Shown here piece after piece: positions 60,852-64,000 of a stretch of DNA of 64,000 nucleotides. The notes under the pieces were generated by a model that saw nothing but the letters and a program-made list of their open reading frames with translations, searched no databases and was not told where the DNA came from. Each line of letters opens with the position of its first letter. The first letter of the stretch is position 1. This stretch comes from Neckera pumila (Eukaryota > Streptophyta > Bryopsida > Hypnales > Neckeraceae), in contig OZ018409.1 of NCBI GenBank assembly GCA_963969595.1, positions 26,487,282-26,551,281 of the forward strand. Reading direction: 5' to 3'. Both the position numbers and the translations under genes were made by a program.

Positions 60852-62718
60852 TTAACCCCTAGAGTGTTTTCAAGAGAAATCGTCAAATACTCCCAGTTTT
60901 TAATGCATTGCCCAAAATTGAAAATATATATATTTTCTTAAACTTCAACTATACAAAAGTGTAGTAGACTACTATGACAATGTGTTGAAAAAATTTCAGC
61001 CCATTTGACTACGTGGATTGAAATTTAGAATGTTTGAAGTGGGAAAACAAAAAATTCATTCCTACAAAATAGTGGTGATTGTGGAAATCATCCCTTTGAT
61101 TACCATATGAATCATTGGCTTCAAAAATTACAAAAGCATTCATTGGAAGTCAAACTACTATAGAAGACATTCCCTTTTCACAACACAATTCCAAAGATGA
61201 ATAGTTGCATTTTTGTCCTACTATGAGGATTCTATATCATCCATCAGATAAAAAATGTCCTTGTCGACATTTAAAGGTGAACTGTCTACCCGACCACATA
61301 TGGTCAGTCCAAAATTTCACAATTGTTTCAGTGTGGGTAGTTAAATTCCATTTCAAATAAACTAAAATTTATAGACAATATTGAAGGTTAATTATTGAAA
61401 GCTTTTATTTTTTACTAAAAAAGGTAAATATTTGATTTTGAGAGGTTCCCAAAGGCATATACGTACCATAAGTGGAAGTAAAGCTTGTGAATTTTACTTG
61501 ATTTTTCATCTTTGAGCAAAGCTTAACACTTTCACTTGAGTTGAGATCTAAAAAATTGTACTTATCCATTTGCTTTGAATATGGTCCCAATGAAAAGAGT
61601 AAAGTATTTTCTTGATCTTCACTATTGAAAATTTAAACATATAAGTGTTGATTTGGAGTTATTTGCTATTTCTACTTATAAAAAGAAATTGCATTTCAAC
61701 ATTGCAAGGTGGATAGTGTTATGAATTTGATAGCACTTCTTTTGGACTTAAGGATTTTATGCACATTTCTCAAACATTGTAGGAAAAGGCAACATATTAA
61801 AGAATAGGATACATACATTTCTCTTGTTATAAGCTCACAACTCCTATGCAATTTCACACTCAAAATTGGTAAGCACTCTAATAAGCAAGCTCTTTAAACA
61901 TCTATATGGTTAGATTTTGAAAAAAAATAAACTTCCTCCATTAGGGATAACTATTAGCCCATTCTCTTTTTTCATAGAAAAAACACACTTGGAAAGGCTT
62001 GGGCACTTAGGGGTTAAAGTAAAAATTTTGCACTTGATGAATTTGAGTCTCTCCACCATTGAGTTCTAAATCTTGTTAGGTACATTCATGCAAAATTTCA
62101 AAAGCAAATATGGAGTTTAGCTTACTCTAAATCACCCTACAATGTCAGGAGGTTAAGTGAATTGGCATACACTAGTCATATTTTGATGATTTCTTATGCT
62201 GTAAGTAAACTTTTGGTTTGAAATTAAGATGGTGAAAAGTTAGAAATGAAGATTTAGAATATGTAGGAAAAATTTCAAGACCTTTGACTTTACAGATTGC
62301 AAGATAAAGTAGGACTTGATGTTAGAAAAAATGATTTTTTTCAAAACCACCTTGATACAACTAACAAAGTTTGACTCCTCTTAGAATCATGTGATTTGAG
62401 AACTAAACTTTGTTCTTAGGAGAATTGTATGCCATATTTTATTCATTAAATACATGCCAAATTCCCAAAGCTGATGACAGTTCAGCAAAAAAAACACTCA
62501 AAAGATGCCTAAATTGCTTGAGTTGCTGAATTTTTTGGGGCAGCACAATTTTTGATTTGAGCACTTGGTCAGTAAAAAATTCAATTTACACTAAAGGGGT
62601 ACATGTTCATACCTTGTGTCAAAATTTTGTAAACATCCAACCAAAATTGACTTTGTACATGACCCTACTCAAGTTTTCAAGTGTCGATTGAGTAGATACT
62701 TGGTCCTAAGAAAATGAA
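60852..62718. mobile_element. TTAA-type MITE (family 3) interrupted by another TTAA-type element
   Basis: TTAA at 60852-60855 followed by CCCCTAGAGTGTTTTCAAGA; right tip TGGTCCTAAGAAAATGAA at about 62718, eroded. Inner words match 25081-26935 (tttcaagagaaatcgtcaaa; atttcaaaagcaaatatgga) and 27169-28127 in reverse. It carries an uninterrupted version of the site (acaaagtttgactcctctta, about 62367) at which the copy at 25.1 kb holds an insertion. Confidence 0.75.
61096..62017. mobile_element. Inner TTAA-type element nested in the 60.9-kb copy
   Basis: The right end is clear: GGGCACTTAGGGG with TTAA at 62014-62017, after which family 3 sequence resumes (agtaaaaattttgcac). The left border is inferred from where family 3 similarity stops (about 61096, TTGATTACC) and is uncertain. 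The implied length of about 0.92 kb agrees with the other elements. Confidence 0.5.
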
Positions 62719-62750
62719 GCTTGTCTAATAAATTTTGGTTCTACCTCATC

Positions 62751-63272
62751 TTAATCTCTAAAGTCCAAAGTGTCTCCTTGGAGGACACTTCAAAGTTTGG
62801 GTAGAGTTTTTAATCTCCACTTTTTACTTGATTTTTTGAATTTTTTCCAAACATACGAATACACATTCGCTTTGGTAAAAAATAATTCTTATTTCAATTG
62901 ATATTTGTGTGCAAAAATTATGCCATCCTAAGTTCAAGAAGCAATCTGCTAGATAACACAAAGAAATTACAAAAACTCAAAATAAATTGCTTTGATTCAA
63001 CCTTTTGGACTAGTGATGAGAAAGTATTGGTTTTGGGGCACTCATGCATCTTCTTCAAAATCTAACTTATAGGATTCATTTTTGAGCTTAATTTCACAAT
63101 TTAATAATTTTTTCTTCACATAGTTGATTTTTCTTGCTAAAACAATATCACCATTGGAATAGTGTATTTCAATTTCATCTTAGAACTATTACCAATTAGT
63201 TTTTCCTTCCAATCTTGAACCTACCAATTGGGGAATACTTCCAATTTTAAACCTATCAATTGGGGAATTTTG
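62751..63272. mobile_element. TTAA-type MITE (family 1), left part only
   Basis: TTAA at 62751-62754 followed by TCTCTAAAGTCCAAAGTG and a TGTCTCCTTGGAGGACA hairpin. It runs in the same orientation as 24035-24936 and 53444-54356 (tttttccttccaatcttgaa near 63200) and is cut by the next element at 63273. Confidence 0.6.
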
Positions 63273-64000
63273 TTAACCCCTAAAGTCCCAAGGCTTTTTT
63301 TTCATCAAGAACAATTCAAAACTGTCATTTCTATAGCAAAGAGCCAAAAAAATTTGAAAATGTTTTTTTTGCATATCTAACCATAGGGTCTTATACTATA
63401 CTGGTGTATAAATGTGTGGAAGAAATTTTAAAACCTTTGACCACGTAGATTGCAAGATATTTGCGCTTAAAGTAAAAGAAACAAATTTTTTTGCACCTTG
63501 CTCCATTACATTTTTGTTTTTAAACCTTCTTAATTTAAAATCTTTGCTCTACTTATTTTGAATTTTGAGTTTTATATTATGAAGACTTGAGTTGAGAGTT
63601 TAGGGAAATAATTCAAAAAAAACCCACTTAGTTTTCACGCATGAAAAAATTCTTAAGCAAAAGTAGGTTCAAGATTAAAGGGAAAATTAAACAGTTAATA
63701 GCTCTAGGATGAAATTGGAACATGCTAATTTCAATGGTGTAATTGTTCTAGCACAAGACTCTAACCTTGTGAAACTTCTTTTAAAAAAATTGTAAATTGA
63801 GTTCAAAAATGAATTCAACAAGTTACTTTTTCAAAAAGATTCTTTAATTGTCCAAAAACCAAGATTGTCCATAACTTCCTCATAACAAATCCAAATGGAA
63901 TGAATCAAAGCTTCCCATGTAGATAAAAATATAATCTATGAGGAATAAATTTTTAAAATTTTTTGTTTTAAGTTTTTATGAAGAATTTTTTCTGCCCGTC
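63273..64000. mobile_element. TTAA-type MITE (family 1), truncated by window end
   Basis: TTAA at 63273-63276 followed by CCCCTAAAGTCCCAAGG, then aactgtcatttctatagcaa and tttgcatatctaaccatagg, matching 22343-23263 in the same orientation up to the last base of the window. The right end lies outside. Confidence 0.8.

Overview
The window looks like nuclear DNA of a land plant, probably a non-seed plant (bryophyte or lycophyte grade). The evidence is a spliced plant LCAT4-type lipase gene with 12 exons, an intronless plant-specific GRAS gene of SCARECROW type, and very AT-rich intergenic DNA packed with transposon debris. The species cannot be named from the sequence. Only two protein-coding genes are well supported: a SCARECROW-like transcription factor at 34895-37495 (+) and an LCAT4-like phospholipase/acyltransferase at 55916-59705 (+). 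They share no obvious pathway or regulation.

The rest is dominated by mobile DNA. The main signal is a large family of non-coding elements of about 0.55-0.96 kb. They end in CCCCTAAAGGACC / GGTCCTTTAGGGG and are bounded by TTAA. TTAA duplication is the hallmark of the piggyBac superfamily, and the window also carries a broken piggyBac transposase (14028-15568, minus) with all three catalytic-Asp motifs and the C-terminal Cys-rich motif still readable. Two loci allow comparison of filled and unfilled sites: a second copy of a repeat with exactly one TTAA where its partner holds an element (47619 versus 51868-52776), and a related element lacking the insertion at 25672-26604. At least 14 kb of the window can be attributed to these elements, many of them nested in each other.

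Region by region: 1-8.8 kb has CATTAG-ended and TTAA-ended elements, a small 232-bp element and decayed coding-like sequence. 8.8-12.9 kb has TTAA-type ends and a 348-bp tandem repeat with a palindromic core. 12.9-17.7 kb has the piggyBac pseudogene and a candidate upstream exon. 17.7-28.1 kb is a dense run of TTAA elements, including a nested pair. 28.1-34 kb is sparse intergenic DNA with one CACTA-type MITE. 34.1-37.5 kb is the SCARECROW-like gene and its leader. 37.5-41.2 kb is unannotated flank. 41.2-47.4 kb has microsatellite and TTAA elements. 47.4-52.9 kb is a large inverted-repeat element with decayed interior. 53.1-54.4 kb has two further elements. 55.9-59.7 kb is the LCAT4-like gene. 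60.9-64 kb has more nested TTAA elements, the last running off the window.

All similarities were judged by eye without alignment software, so element borders marked as degenerate are approximate by a few to tens of bases.
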